From a virus, in the IMG/VR virus record IMGVR_UViG_3300009702_001278, positions 1 through 64,000 of that record: 64,000 bases of DNA. One strand, 5' to 3'. Position numbers and translations under genes: made by a program. Positions 32,682 to 41,144 of this stretch are shown in pieces. The notes below the pieces were generated by a model. It searched no databases, was not told where the DNA came from, and worked only from the letters and a program-made list of their open reading frames with translations. How positions within the stretch are numbered: position 1 is the stretch's first letter; the number at the start of each line of letters is the position of its first letter.

Positions 32682-33622
32682 TTGAATATTCCTCCAAATG
32701 CTTGCTTAATACGGTTCTTCGCTGTGCGGTAATACTTCTCTTCCTTCTCTGCTGCATAAGAGTTTGCACCTAGTTTTGCTGCCACAATACTAGCCATGCA
32801 AGTGCCACCAAATGGCTCCCACAGCACCATGCCGCTCTTAATGAACGGCAATAATAATCGTGAGACAACCTCATGTGGTTTAGCATTGGGATGCCCATTA
32901 TCTCTTTTAGAACATCGTATTACATTCGTCATACCAATTGGCAATGTAAAATAATACCAATCTCTCATCTCAATACCGCTTGCCTTAGCTCCCTCCATCG
33001 CCTCCATAATTCTCGAAAAGTAGGGAGCACCTCTGGGAGCACCATGTTTGTTAGCATATTCAACCAGCTTCTCTAGCATAGGTTGAGGCGGCGGATACCA
33101 TAAGTGATCCGCAGTCAGATACTTACGAGTCGCTGCATTCTTAACATTACAAGCCTCGTTTGCTCTACTGAATGGCAATTCTGTCCTTGCCCATTCGGAT
33201 CGCAGGTATTCTTGAGCTTCTTGCATAGTGCCTATTGCATAATAAGGTGGTCTACAATAGAAGGCAATCACCTCAGTCACAATAGGGAAGGTTCGCTGCG
33301 TTTCCGAATTCACTCTGCCTGCTACGTGTGATATACTCTTGTCCCAGACGATCAACTGCTTGTATACCCAGCCATTCTCTTCTAATACCGGGTGGACAGA
33401 TGCCCAAGAAATTTCACGACCGCAAAATAACAAAACAGTACGTGACGTGTGCTTCCAATTCTCTATATGAAGACGATACCACTCGGCCAACTCCTTGCCA
33501 TTGACGAAATCCTCGGCAAAAAACTTCAACCCATAGGGGCCATCACAGAATATCACGGATGGCTCAGGCCACTCATTGTAGCAGTCTTCTGCCTTGCCTA
33601 GTGTTAAATTAACCTTACCCAT
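32678..33622 (-). CDS. DNA N4/N6 methyltransferase (DGPY type)
   Basis: Motif IV appears as VIFCDGPYGLKFF, a D-G-P-Y variant of DPPY, near the N-terminus. Motif I is at the C-terminus (GMVLWEPFGGTCMASIVAAK), the circular order of beta-class methyltransferases. ATG 33622 (MGKVNLTLGKAEDCY), after GGAAC, is preferred over the frame start at 33694, which lies inside the neighbour. Substitution of the first Pro by Gly in DPPY is unusual. The gene overlaps the CYTH-kinase gene with an ATGA junction. Confidence 0.75.
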   Translation of the reverse strand: MGKVNLTLGKAEDCYNEWPEPSVIFCDGPYGLKFFAEDFVNGKELAEWYRLHIENWKHTSRTVLLFCGREISWASVHPVLEENGWVYKQLIVWDKSISHVAGRVNSETQRTFPIVTEVIAFYCRPPYYAIGTMQEAQEYLRSEWARTELPFSRANEACNVKNAATRKYLTADHLWYPPPQPMLEKLVEYANKHGAPRGAPYFSRIMEAMEGAKASGIEMRDWYYFTLPIGMTNVIRCSKRDNGHPNAKPHEVVSRLLLPFIKSGMVLWEPFGGTCMASIVAAKLGANSYAAEKEEKYYRTAKNRIKQAFGGIFK

Positions 33623-34418
33623 TGACAGTTCCGAATATATCCTTACGCTTCTTCTGATGCTTCTTGCGGTTATTGGGTGGGATAAACAAATCACCTCTTA
33701 GCCGCTTGCGTGATAACTCAACTGCATCAGGATCATTATCAATACCCACATAAGAAACTCCATAAGCTCTGGCTGCCATCAGTGATGTACCACTGCCGCA
33801 AAATGGGTCTAGTATCAAACCACCCGGATCAACAGAGCATTTAACCATCCTGTTGAAAACTTCGATAGGCTTCTGCCATTTATGTCCTAGTTGCCTATCT
33901 GTTGGATTACCCGCATTAACTGCTGTCACTTCCCAGACATCTCCAGCTATAGCCCCCAACTTGTTGGGTATCCACCCTTGTTTCTTATCGTTGTTGCAAG
34001 GATATTTTAGCCTTTCGGGGTGCAAATATGGGACTCTAGAAGGATCAATCCGGTGAACAAAGTCGCCTTTAGCAAAATACAGAATAGGGTCGTACTGAAT
34101 AGCGAACCGCTTTCGCTCTCGCTTGATGGAATTCTTGTAATGCCACACGATAGTATTAAGCCACCGGAATCCAACTCGCTCTGCCTCATTCCAAAACTCT
34201 CGTAAGGTAGCCTGACCCACACACATCATCAGAGCACTATCTGGTTTCAATAACCGATACGCCTCGCCAAGAAAGTCAGTTGCCACATAATCATCATCAT
34301 CCCCAGTCACTCCATAAGGAGGGTCTGTCAGAATCGCATCAAACGATTCGTCGGAGAAGGACGGTAGTACATCTGCCCAGTTGCCTAAGATGACCTCATT
34401 AGTCTGCATTGAGTCCAC
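33615..34418 (-). CDS. DNA N4/N6 methyltransferase (DPPY type)
   Basis: Motif IV AILTDPPYGVTGD is at residues 28-40 and motif I LILDPFCGSGTSLMAARAYG near residue 205, with IGIDNDPDAVELSRKRL following. The order (IV before I) is the beta class typical of N4-cytosine or N6-adenine enzymes. A basic tail (NNRKKHQKKRK) may help DNA binding. Its start lies 5 bp after the dnaE N-half stop, and its end overlaps the next methyltransferase. Confidence 0.85.
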   Translation of the reverse strand: MDSMQTNEVILGNWADVLPSFSDESFDAILTDPPYGVTGDDDDYVATDFLGEAYRLLKPDSALMMCVGQATLREFWNEAERVGFRWLNTIVWHYKNSIKRERKRFAIQYDPILYFAKGDFVHRIDPSRVPYLHPERLKYPCNNDKKQGWIPNKLGAIAGDVWEVTAVNAGNPTDRQLGHKWQKPIEVFNRMVKCSVDPGGLILDPFCGSGTSLMAARAYGVSYVGIDNDPDAVELSRKRLRGDLFIPPNNRKKHQKKRKDIFGTVNG

Positions 34419-34422
34419 CAGA

Positions 34423-35807
34423 TTATTGATACCTATCCGACATTACTGCCACAGGATTAGATTTATCCAGTTCCCCATCACTTTTATTCTCTGATTTATG
34501 TGTACTATTATATCCGCCGATGCCAAAATCATTCTCAGAGATAAAGTAGGCATCATCAAAACCAAGGAACCGCTCCCACAGCAAGTCCTGTTCTATCGGA
34601 TCAACACCCTCGGTAATACCCAAGCACTTCAAAAGTAGCGAGCCATATCCAGACCCACGAATGCCTGCTGCAATCTTGTTTTCTTTGGCAAACCGCATCA
34701 CATCTTCAACAATCAGAAAATAAGTTGCGAAATCAAACCGTTTAGTATCCCATATGAGTGTGACATCATCTAGCTCTCTGGATAAACGATCACGATGAGG
34801 CTTCGACTGATCTAGGCCCTCTCTCTTCAATCCCGCCCAGGCCAACTTCTTCAGATAGTTCAGAGGGTCGAATTCGCCTTCTGGTAAGTCGAATATCGGC
34901 AGCCGCATCGAGCCAAAGACAATGTCAGAGTAGTCGCATTTGTCAGCGATCTCAAGAGTATTGTACATTGACTGACGACAATGCTTGAAGAACCTCAGCA
35001 TCTCTTCTTCAGACTTCAGATAGAATTCATTAAACGGAAACTTCATTCGCTTCGGATCACGAATGGATCGCTTACTGCTCATACACATCAAATATTCGTG
35101 AAACTCTGCATCATCTTTATTGATATAGTGGCAGTCGTTGGTCACAATAGTCTTGATACCAAGCTCTTTGCTAATCCGTTGGATGCCGGGAAGTACCTTG
35201 GCTTCTAAATCTATTCCGTGGAACATCATCTCCAGATAATAGTCATCACCAAAGATGTCTTGGAATATGCCCGCAGCCTGTTTTGCTGCATCGTATCTAT
35301 CGCAAGAGAGATGCCAGTTAACCACGTTGCTCAGGCAAGCCGACGTTACAATCAGACCTTCCTTGTGCTGTTCAAGCAATTCTAGGTCGATACGTGGATC
35401 ATAATACGTGCCATCCAGGGATGACTTCTGAGCCAAAGCACAAAGATTTTGATATCCCTTATAGTTCTTCGCTATCACGTTGAGATGACGATTACCACGC
35501 CTGCCATCAGGTTGACCCCCCTTGGAGTGGCAGTGGTGATCTCTGCATAGATATGCCTCCACACCCAAGATTGGTTTAATGCCTTGAGTACGGCACTCTT
35601 TCAGGAACACAATAATACCTGCTATTGTGCCATGATCTGTCAGTCCTAATGCGGGCATTCCCATCTCTTTGGCTTTCTTCACCATACCTTTGACAGATGA
35701 GAAGCCATCGAATTTACTGTACTGAACACTCCAGTAGATACTCCCCTACCCAAAAGGCAGGGGAGCAGCTACTGTGAGTGATTATGGATTTGTATAAAAT
35801 CGCTCAT
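34423..35807 (-). CDS. dnaE: DNA polymerase III alpha N-terminal half, with a 50-nt coding gap
   Basis: The start is ATG 35807 after AAGGAG. Twelve codons (MSDFIQIHNHSQ) are followed by UAG. Frame and homology resume 50 nt later as YSKFDGFSSVKGMVKKAKEM, then PALGLTDHG. The joined FIQIHNHSQYSKFDG aligns residue for residue with the E. coli DnaE N-terminus (FVHLRVHSDYSMIDG). The rest is the PHP domain and the start of the palm (FDFATYFLIVEDVMRFAKEN, GSGYGSLLLKCLGIT, LLWERFLGF), ending before the catalytic aspartates supplied by 27965-31636. Without bypassing, only the part from an internal ATG at 35685, lacking the first PHP strand, could be made. Confidence 0.88.
35722..35771 (-). promoter_or_regulatory. 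Putative translational bypass (hop) element, 50 nt
   Basis: Take-off codon CAG (35772-35774) is followed directly by UAG (35769-35771). A hairpin at 35741-35765 has a 10-bp stem (CTCCCCTGCC/GGTAGGGGAG with one G-U) and a 5-nt loop. GGAG at 35729-35732 lies 4 nt before the landing codon CAG (35722-35724). The gap is exactly 50 nt, the size known for T4 gene 60. The same elements there (matched codons, UAG after take-off, hairpin, upstream GAG) promote ribosome hopping. Whether it works needs experiment. Confidence 0.72.
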
Positions 35808-35873
35808 AACCACTAGGTCTCCTTATGGGGTTTTAGTTTGCGTTTGCGTTTACGAGTTTCCTACAAAATTTTC

Positions 35874-36308
35874 TCATTTGATACAGTGCCAATCTTCTGC
35901 TGTCACCATAACTTGCACCCCTGCTCGCTCTGCTTCTTTGGCTAAGGCTAACAACTTTGTGACAACTTCCTTACTCATCCAACCATCGCACGGAAAGAAA
36001 TCCGAGTTATACCTCGTAAGTGCTATTTGCTTCGACGCCCAATTTTCGATATATGTTACGGTGGACTCAAATGTATAGGGCTTGTACTTATCAGGCCATC
36101 GTCGCATCAACAGTTTGAACCACCATCTGTTATTCAGATTGGTTTGCTCATCTTCGATGTACGCTCGCCGTTTCTTCTCGCAAATCGACTCAATGCGATC
36201 TATAGTTCGAGTGCATACTTCAATCACCCGAGCGGGCTGCATAGCAATAAAAGAAACGTGTTTGGTTTCTGAGTTGTTTTGCGACAGACATATAGGAAAC
36301 ATTCTCAA
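35874..36308 (-). CDS. Hypothetical protein (144 aa)
   Basis: Basic and aromatic-rich (NNRWWFKLLMRRWPDKYKPY), with no recognised domain. A GTATAAT motif lies 17 nt upstream of its start (36325-36330). Between its stop and the dnaE start there are 66 bp containing only the dnaE ribosome-binding region. It may start a transcription unit with the polymerase N-half. Confidence 0.55.
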   Translation of the reverse strand: MRMFPICLSQNNSETKHVSFIAMQPARVIEVCTRTIDRIESICEKKRRAYIEDEQTNLNNRWWFKLLMRRWPDKYKPYTFESTVTYIENWASKQIALTRYNSDFFPCDGWMSKEVVTKLLALAKEAERAGVQVMVTAEDWHCIK

Positions 36309-36335
36309 TCCTTATGCGTAGATGATTATACAATA

Positions 36336-36689
36336 TCAATCTTCATCCAGATCACCCGCTTCTAGCAGATTCCATCGATTTATGTTGGGTTTCAGAACAG
36401 CTAGTATCTGGTCAACGGTTATCATCTCTAAACTCAGAATGTCAACATACCTGGCTGTGCGCTTCAGGGTCGAAGATGAAGTGAAAGTGACATAGCTAAA
36501 CTTCTCATCAGCGATGTTTTTGACCCGCACTTTTTTGTAACAGAGTATGCCATTCGTGTCCTGAATCTGCATAGAACAGGTTAGTTCGTGATTGTAGATG
36601 ACTTCAAGAATTGCCTTGATATCCTCCAGTTCGGTGATGTCAGAATCAGCGACCTTCGATATGGTCTTCTTATAGCACTTATATTTCAT
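36336..36689 (-). CDS. Hypothetical protein (117 aa)
   Basis: An alpha/beta pattern with no family recognised (KAILEVIYNHELTCSMQI, FSYVTFTSSSTLKRTARYVD). The start overlaps the stop of the FmdB-like gene (ATG 36689, TGA 36686), indicating coupling. The end is acidic (LEAGDLDED). Confidence 0.55.
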   Translation of the reverse strand: MKYKCYKKTISKVADSDITELEDIKAILEVIYNHELTCSMQIQDTNGILCYKKVRVKNIADEKFSYVTFTSSSTLKRTARYVDILSLEMITVDQILAVLKPNINRWNLLEAGDLDED

Positions 36690-37075
36690 TGTACTTTGTT
36701 CTTGAAGACATTCTTCACGTAGCTGCGATATGATGCTTCGTCTTTCAGCTTTTTGTTAACCTTCTTCGCAACTTTCTTCCTAACTTGAGCTTCTTCTGGA
36801 GAAACGGATTGCTCAGAAACGGTGGGTGCCTTACTGTGACCATCAGCAGGTGTAACCCGATGACGAACCCCGTTCTTATCACGCCAGAACTTGGCCTGTT
36901 GTATATCAGAGTATTGGTTAGCTTCTCTCCCCTTCATTATTACCGCGCCACCAGTGGAAAGCAAGCGAGAAATTTTGCCTCCACAATTAGGGCAAATTTT
37001 CCAGGCGTCATCCATAATGGAATGAGAGATTTCTATCGGACCACAATTGTCGCACTCATAATCATAGGTTGGCAT
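36686..37075 (-). CDS. FmdB-family zinc-ribbon protein
   Basis: The N-terminus MPTYDYECDNCG, followed about 20 residues later by CPNCGGKISRLLS, is the FmdB/CxxC-CxxC zinc ribbon (PTYxYxCxxCG...CPxCG). FmdB proteins are small putative regulators found in bacteria and phages. A lysine-rich C-terminal half (VRKKVAKKVNKKLKDE) is an addition. It shares a translational overlap with the downstream gene. Confidence 0.78.
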   Translation of the reverse strand: MPTYDYECDNCGPIEISHSIMDDAWKICPNCGGKISRLLSTGGAVIMKGREANQYSDIQQAKFWRDKNGVRHRVTPADGHSKAPTVSEQSVSPEEAQVRKKVAKKVNKKLKDEASYRSYVKNVFKNKVQ

Positions 37076-37092
37076 AGGTCACCAAGATCATC

Positions 37093-37977
37093 TTAAAAAT
37101 CATCATCTAAATCGAGCATGTTCACTCTCTGCCCTGGATCATCTGTAGGCTGAACATTGCCATGCAGGGCTGTATGCCCATACTTCTGATATAGGTCAAT
37201 CATCTTGGCGGCTCGATCCTTTGCCTCTTGGACCACAATGGGCACTAACTCATCTGCACTGGCATTCATGATTCGCTTGATCTTGGATCGAAATTCTTTA
37301 GGAGCACATTCCTCACGATCAGGTATCTTTACTCCCAGAGATGCAAAAACCTTCAACATACACGACCGATCCGATAGTACATCACTAACACAGAAGGGCA
37401 GAAAGATTGAGTCAATTACTTCATCATCTGACATACCTTTGGAACGATAATATGGCATACAGTTAGTATAGACAAACTCTTCCTCAGCCATCCGATATTT
37501 AATGCCCCCACCAACTGATTCATACCATTTCAAACGAGCGCCACCCATACCTCTCACTCTGTGCGACACGGCGTGCAGCAGTTCGTAAACAACAACATCT
37601 TCTGTTGCCATTTCAGAGGAAGCTACTTCATTCATCTTCTGACTGAATTTACCCTTACCTGAGCTATGAGACGTGATACGATCTTTGACTAGAATGAGAC
37701 GTAATTCATCTATATAGCAACCACCACATTCCTCGAAACCATTCCTTTTCATCACTTCAGGAGTGGTTTCGTAAATCTTGATATCAGATACATCTACATT
37801 AGGAAAGGTATCAGTAATGAACTGATGTATGTCAGGCCAGTCTGCAATCGATTTGCGAGCAGTATCGGGATGCTTAACAATGCGGTTAACTTGAGTCTCA
37901 AGCTCACGCATCATTTGTTTGCGGATACGATCTCGCTCACGCTTCGCTTGGCTTCTAATTACGCCCCACTTATACAT
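37093..37977 (-). CDS. Hypothetical protein with degenerate zincin-like motif
   Basis: The 294-residue protein begins with a basic coiled region. In the middle it has VVVYELLHAVSHRVRGMGG, resembling a zinc-protease HExxHxxxxxH helix in which the first His is Tyr, followed later by ESVGGGIKYRMAEEEFVY. If it is a metallopeptidase relative it may be inactive or use ExxHxxxH. The C-terminus is acidic (MLDLDDDF). The stop is TAA and the gene overlaps the upstream 75-residue gene. Confidence 0.5.
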   Translation of the reverse strand: MYKWGVIRSQAKRERDRIRKQMMRELETQVNRIVKHPDTARKSIADWPDIHQFITDTFPNVDVSDIKIYETTPEVMKRNGFEECGGCYIDELRLILVKDRITSHSSGKGKFSQKMNEVASSEMATEDVVVYELLHAVSHRVRGMGGARLKWYESVGGGIKYRMAEEEFVYTNCMPYYRSKGMSDDEVIDSIFLPFCVSDVLSDRSCMLKVFASLGVKIPDREECAPKEFRSKIKRIMNASADELVPIVVQEAKDRAAKMIDLYQKYGHTALHGNVQPTDDPGQRVNMLDLDDDF

Positions 37978-38197
37978 CTTGTTCCCCTATGTAGCCCTTG
38001 CAAGCAACGACCATACGTACTTGGTTGTTCACGACCCAGAGGCGAAAATTCTTATTCTTACCCAAGACTGATACCGTCTGTTCTTTGATAGGGTTAGTGC
38101 AGTCCGGGCACCGACAGTCATTACATAGGGGCTCCTGTACTCCAATAGGGTTCACCATGAGTTTGTCCGCAGGTACTAAGTGACACTCATAATCCAT
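37970..38197 (-). CDS. Small cysteine-rich protein (75 aa)
   Basis: The sequence contains CNDCRCPDC near residue 25, probably a zinc-binding knuckle, flanked by short strands (KNFRLWVVNNQVRMVVACKG). No family is recognised. It overlaps both neighbours by 1-8 bp, in line with the coupled operon. Confidence 0.5.
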   Translation of the reverse strand: MDYECHLVPADKLMVNPIGVQEPLCNDCRCPDCTNPIKEQTVSVLGKNKNFRLWVVNNQVRMVVACKGYIGEQDV

Positions 38198-38868
38198 CAG
38201 ATGATATCCTCAGCAGCGGGTACATCCTTCTTGAACTTCGGTCGCGCATGTCCACCCACTCTACCAGGAGCCATTGGGCGAGGCATCGTTTCTCTCATTT
38301 TAGCCTCTTTTTGCCATTCTGACAAGTCATGTTGAGATTGGTCCATCTGCCACCTCTCTGGAGTATCAGGAGCTGGCTCGGCGGCCGCTTCGGGGTCCAG
38401 GCCACTTCGGAATTGAGTAAAATCTTGCACCACAGCGCCAGTCCCCGGTGCAGGAGTAAAAGACTGTATTGGCTCTACTGATTCATCGCTATTAGCCATT
38501 GTCTTATCCACCTGCTGTTGAATTGTGTTGCTTTGTTCAAGCCCTCGATGATCGACAATTTGTGGCCCATGCAGGAACCGGCGATCTACTCCCGAAAATG
38601 TAACTGGATTCTTGCCAGTCATCTGTCGGTAGGCGTCACCTACTTCCAGAAGCATATCACAGTCAATTGTAAACGGTTCGTTATCACATTTGATTATTTC
38701 CTCTTCGCCATCGTCGTTCTTTTGCTTGGTGCTGATATGTTGGCATTGGACGTAAGAACGGTCACCACCAGAGTCAGCGATGGTAATTTCCCAAATGTCC
38801 CCGTCAGGGCTTTCATATTCAAGGACAGCTTTCTTTAGTATAGATTTTTCTTTAATAGGCATCTTCAT
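38197..38868 (-). CDS. Hypothetical protein (223 aa)
   Basis: The N-terminal half has a strand-rich pattern with two cysteines (SYVQCQHISTKQ, IIKCDNEPFTIDCDM). The C-terminal 100 residues are low-complexity with many Pro, Gln and Ala (QSFTPAPGTGAVVQDF, AAAEPAPDTPERW) and end basic. No family is recognised. It overlaps the gene on each side. Confidence 0.55.
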   Translation of the reverse strand: MKMPIKEKSILKKAVLEYESPDGDIWEITIADSGGDRSYVQCQHISTKQKNDDGEEEIIKCDNEPFTIDCDMLLEVGDAYRQMTGKNPVTFSGVDRRFLHGPQIVDHRGLEQSNTIQQQVDKTMANSDESVEPIQSFTPAPGTGAVVQDFTQFRSGLDPEAAAEPAPDTPERWQMDQSQHDLSEWQKEAKMRETMPRPMAPGRVGGHARPKFKKDVPAAEDII

Positions 38869-39301
38869 TATCCTCCTCTAGTTGCTCCATCTGGTATGCT
38901 TCGTTCATTCTTTCCATATTTGCCCCCTCGTGTTTCTTCAAAACATCACTTGTAATGAGACCAATATAAAAGATACGTATCCAGAAATCAAACTCCTGAG
39001 GCGTGTCAAGTAAATCACTTCTAACAATCGGGGTTTGCCACCCATTCAGTTCACACCACTCCTTCAGAAAACGCAGATCATCATCCGGGGCTTCCATAGT
39101 AAGTGGGTGAGTTGTTGCTGCTATATGGACTTTGCCATCATTCCAGAAACGAAGAGTAAAGGTGCTGGCAATCGTCGGGGTAACCACAGATGCTTCTGAA
39201 CTTAACATCCAAACTGGAGGGCCTTCCTTCTCCATTATCTCCCTCACCTGACGATAATTACCATTACCCTCTCTTAAAGTTAAGTCAGAAAACTCTATCA
39301 T
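38852..39301 (-). CDS. Hypothetical protein (149 aa)
   Basis: A strand/helix pattern with PVWMLSSEASVVTP and FTLRFWNDGKVHIAATTHPL, and an acidic C-terminus (MEQLEEDNEDAY). No family is recognised. The start overlaps the UDG gene end by 4 bp (ATGA type), so it is translated after it. Confidence 0.55.
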   Translation of the reverse strand: MIEFSDLTLREGNGNYRQVREIMEKEGPPVWMLSSEASVVTPTIASTFTLRFWNDGKVHIAATTHPLTMEAPDDDLRFLKEWCELNGWQTPIVRSDLLDTPQEFDFWIRIFYIGLITSDVLKKHEGANMERMNEAYQMEQLEEDNEDAY

Positions 39302-40089
39302 AATACCGTAGCAAAACGCAATATTCCATTTTCAGATGCAATGTTCAATGCCTTCTCTCGACGCCATTCTTCCACTGACATATCCATGCGAGGATCGTCA
39401 TTCACCACTTCGGTCCATGTCGTTGCAATCTTCTTGATGTCATTCGCAAAGTCTTCAACGATATAAAACTTGTCGTCATCATTCTGACACCTCAATACAT
39501 ACGACGGATGATAGGTCGCTATAGACCAGACTCTATACTTGTCAAGAAATTTCCAACTACCTCTGTGAGCACCAATTCCTGTATCACCTCTGACATAATC
39601 CAGAGCTTTTGCCCCCAAAGTAACGACGACCTTGGGCTGAACAATCTCGATTTCTTTCCGTAACCAGTTAGTTGCACAGAAGTTGATAATCTCACGAGCC
39701 TTGACGGTTTTTCCTGCCCGTTTTCCTTCTCGAATCACGTAGGGACCATCTGAATCCCTCGGAAAAACGTTATTTTGAGGTCTACAAGCCAAGACGTTGC
39801 TAATCAGGGTATTTGTCCGATCAAACGTCTTGGCGAATTTACGAAGCTCCTGGCGCAATCTCTGGCCTGCTCGATCTATAAATGGTCGCACCTGCTGTAC
39901 TTCATCTGCCCCTCCCCCTTCGCCCACAAACATGAAAATAGGGTTACACCCGTTCCCTTCTGATTGTACCACTTGTCGATAGTGAGAGAAAATTGAACAT
40001 TTCTCACATTGAGATTTTTGCACACAAAACCGTCTGTATGCAGCCGAAGTTTTAGTAAAATTACGCTCAATAATTTTATCTAAGTCCAT
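39298..40089 (-). CDS. Uracil-DNA glycosylase (family 4/5-like)
   Basis: Family motifs: FMFVGEGGGADEVQQVRPFI then DRAGQRL (GExPGxxExxxxxPFxGxAG), NVLACRPQNN (CRPPxNR), VVTLGAKALDYV and ATYHPSYVLR (HPS motif). The N-terminal cysteines (CEKCSIF) probably belong to the Fe-S cluster of family 4. It would excise uracil from DNA. The Pro in GExPG is Gly here. Just upstream lies a broken duplicate of its first 50 codons linked to a homing-endonuclease remnant. Confidence 0.85.
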   Translation of the reverse strand: MDLDKIIERNFTKTSAAYRRFCVQKSQCEKCSIFSHYRQVVQSEGNGCNPIFMFVGEGGGADEVQQVRPFIDRAGQRLRQELRKFAKTFDRTNTLISNVLACRPQNNVFPRDSDGPYVIREGKRAGKTVKAREIINFCATNWLRKEIEIVQPKVVVTLGAKALDYVRGDTGIGAHRGSWKFLDKYRVWSIATYHPSYVLRCQNDDDKFYIVEDFANDIKKIATTWTEVVNDDPRMDMSVEEWRREKALNIASENGILRFATVL

Positions 40090-40651
40090 TAGACAATCTC
40101 CACCGCATCAGGTTAACAGACTTATCCGTTTTCCTCAGCAACTCTGATAACTCCCTAATAGATAAATGCCAATTATCTTCCAATATTCTAATCTGAGTTT
40201 CTGTCCACCATCTTGGTGACCTTACATAAAAATCAGAAAACATCTTTTGCTTCTTTCGAGCAAGTGAAAAACAGTCTTTTTCATATATCAGGTCTCGCAA
40301 TGCCAGAGTGTCTCGTTTATACATGGCAAGAACATATACTGGACTATACTCCGCTTTTCTCTGTTCTCTAATTTTTCCCAACCCTAACCGAGAGTGAATC
40401 TGTTCAATAAATATTTTCGACCCTGATACTATACCTGATTCGATAGAGTTACGCCTTAAATAAACCCATCCATCGCCATCAAACACTCCACGGAGATAAC
40501 TGCCAAAAAAACATCAGGGACATCCGATGGCATCTCGATTATCCTGCTTTTTCTCGGTAGTACTACTTGTAATGCTAACGACTGAACAAGTTCTACAGAG
40601 TTAATTCGCAATCGGCAGGACAAACCTCGCCGGTTCTCGATCTTCGCTTCT
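40076..40651 (-). pseudogene. Homing-endonuclease remnant with a frame break at a 7-T run
   Basis: Read from about 40651, one frame gives AKIENRRGLSCRLRINSVEL ... MPSDVPDVF. At a T7 run (40505-40511) a -1 step joins it to a second frame reading YLRGVFDGDGWVYLRRN, a LAGLIDADG motif, and a C-terminal helix-turn-helix (RWWTETQIRILEDNWHLS, then IRELSELLR) ending at 40076. The first LAGLIDADG helix is missing, so the gene is truncated. The break may be real decay, ribosomal slippage or a homopolymer error. The end overlaps the UDG start by 14 bp. Confidence 0.6.
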
Positions 40652-40801
40652 GGGATTTTTTGCATTGCCTTCAGCCTGCCCGACCTGCTTGTAACAGTCA
40701 TAGATTGAGCACTGACGGCAAGCGTCTTTATCCTTTGCAAACTTCACGTATTCTGAAGTGACCTTAGTAAAATTCCGCTCGATTACTTGGTCAATATCCA
40801 T
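40652..40801 (-). pseudogene. 5' fragment of a second uracil-DNA glycosylase gene
   Basis: Fifty codons beginning MDIDQVIERNFTKVTSEYVK and ending AEGNAKNP match the first 50 residues of the intact UDG (MDLDKIIERNFTK ... SEGNGCNP) at about half of positions, in exact register. Homology stops at codon 50, just before the catalytic GExxG motif, where endonuclease sequence begins. This looks like the left side of a homing insertion site retained next to an intact copy. A GTATAAT motif lies 15 nt upstream. Confidence 0.75.
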
Positions 40802-40826
40802 TGCTTCGTCCCTGAATTATACAAGG

Positions 40827-41144
40827 TTATGACTGATCTTGTTCCGTTTCTTCTTCAGTATCCAACTTCTGCACGAAGTAATCCATTAAAGCTTCTGCCC
40901 AAGGCAATGCCTGCTCTTCGGCGAGTCTCTCAAAGGCTTCTACTGCTTCATCAAATGTATCAAACAAATGAGTGCGTGATATTTCAGAGAACCTCTGATA
41001 AATCTTGGGTGAAGCAACATATAGAGAAAATTCGTCTGCGTTTTTCACCTTCGGATGATTAGGTTTATGAAAGATGGTAGCCAACACTATGTCGTTGTGT
41101 CTTAACTCCCATTTACGGTCTTTGATTTTTGTCCATTCTGTCAT
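40827..41144 (-). CDS. Hypothetical protein (105 aa)
   Basis: The N-terminal half is strand-rich (WTKIKDRKWELRHNDIVLAT) and the C-terminal half is a helix (FDEAVEAFERLAEEQALPW) with an acidic tail (EEETEQDQS). No family is recognised. The start overlaps the stop of the methyltransferase upstream (ATG 41144, TGA 41141). Confidence 0.55.
   Translation of the reverse strand: MTEWTKIKDRKWELRHNDIVLATIFHKPNHPKVKNADEFSLYVASPKIYQRFSEISRTHLFDTFDEAVEAFERLAEEQALPWAEALMDYFVQKLDTEEETEQDQS

Noticed and set aside
35722-35771. Self-splicing intron in dnaE-N
   Set aside because: 50 nt is far too short for a group I or II intron and no core is present.
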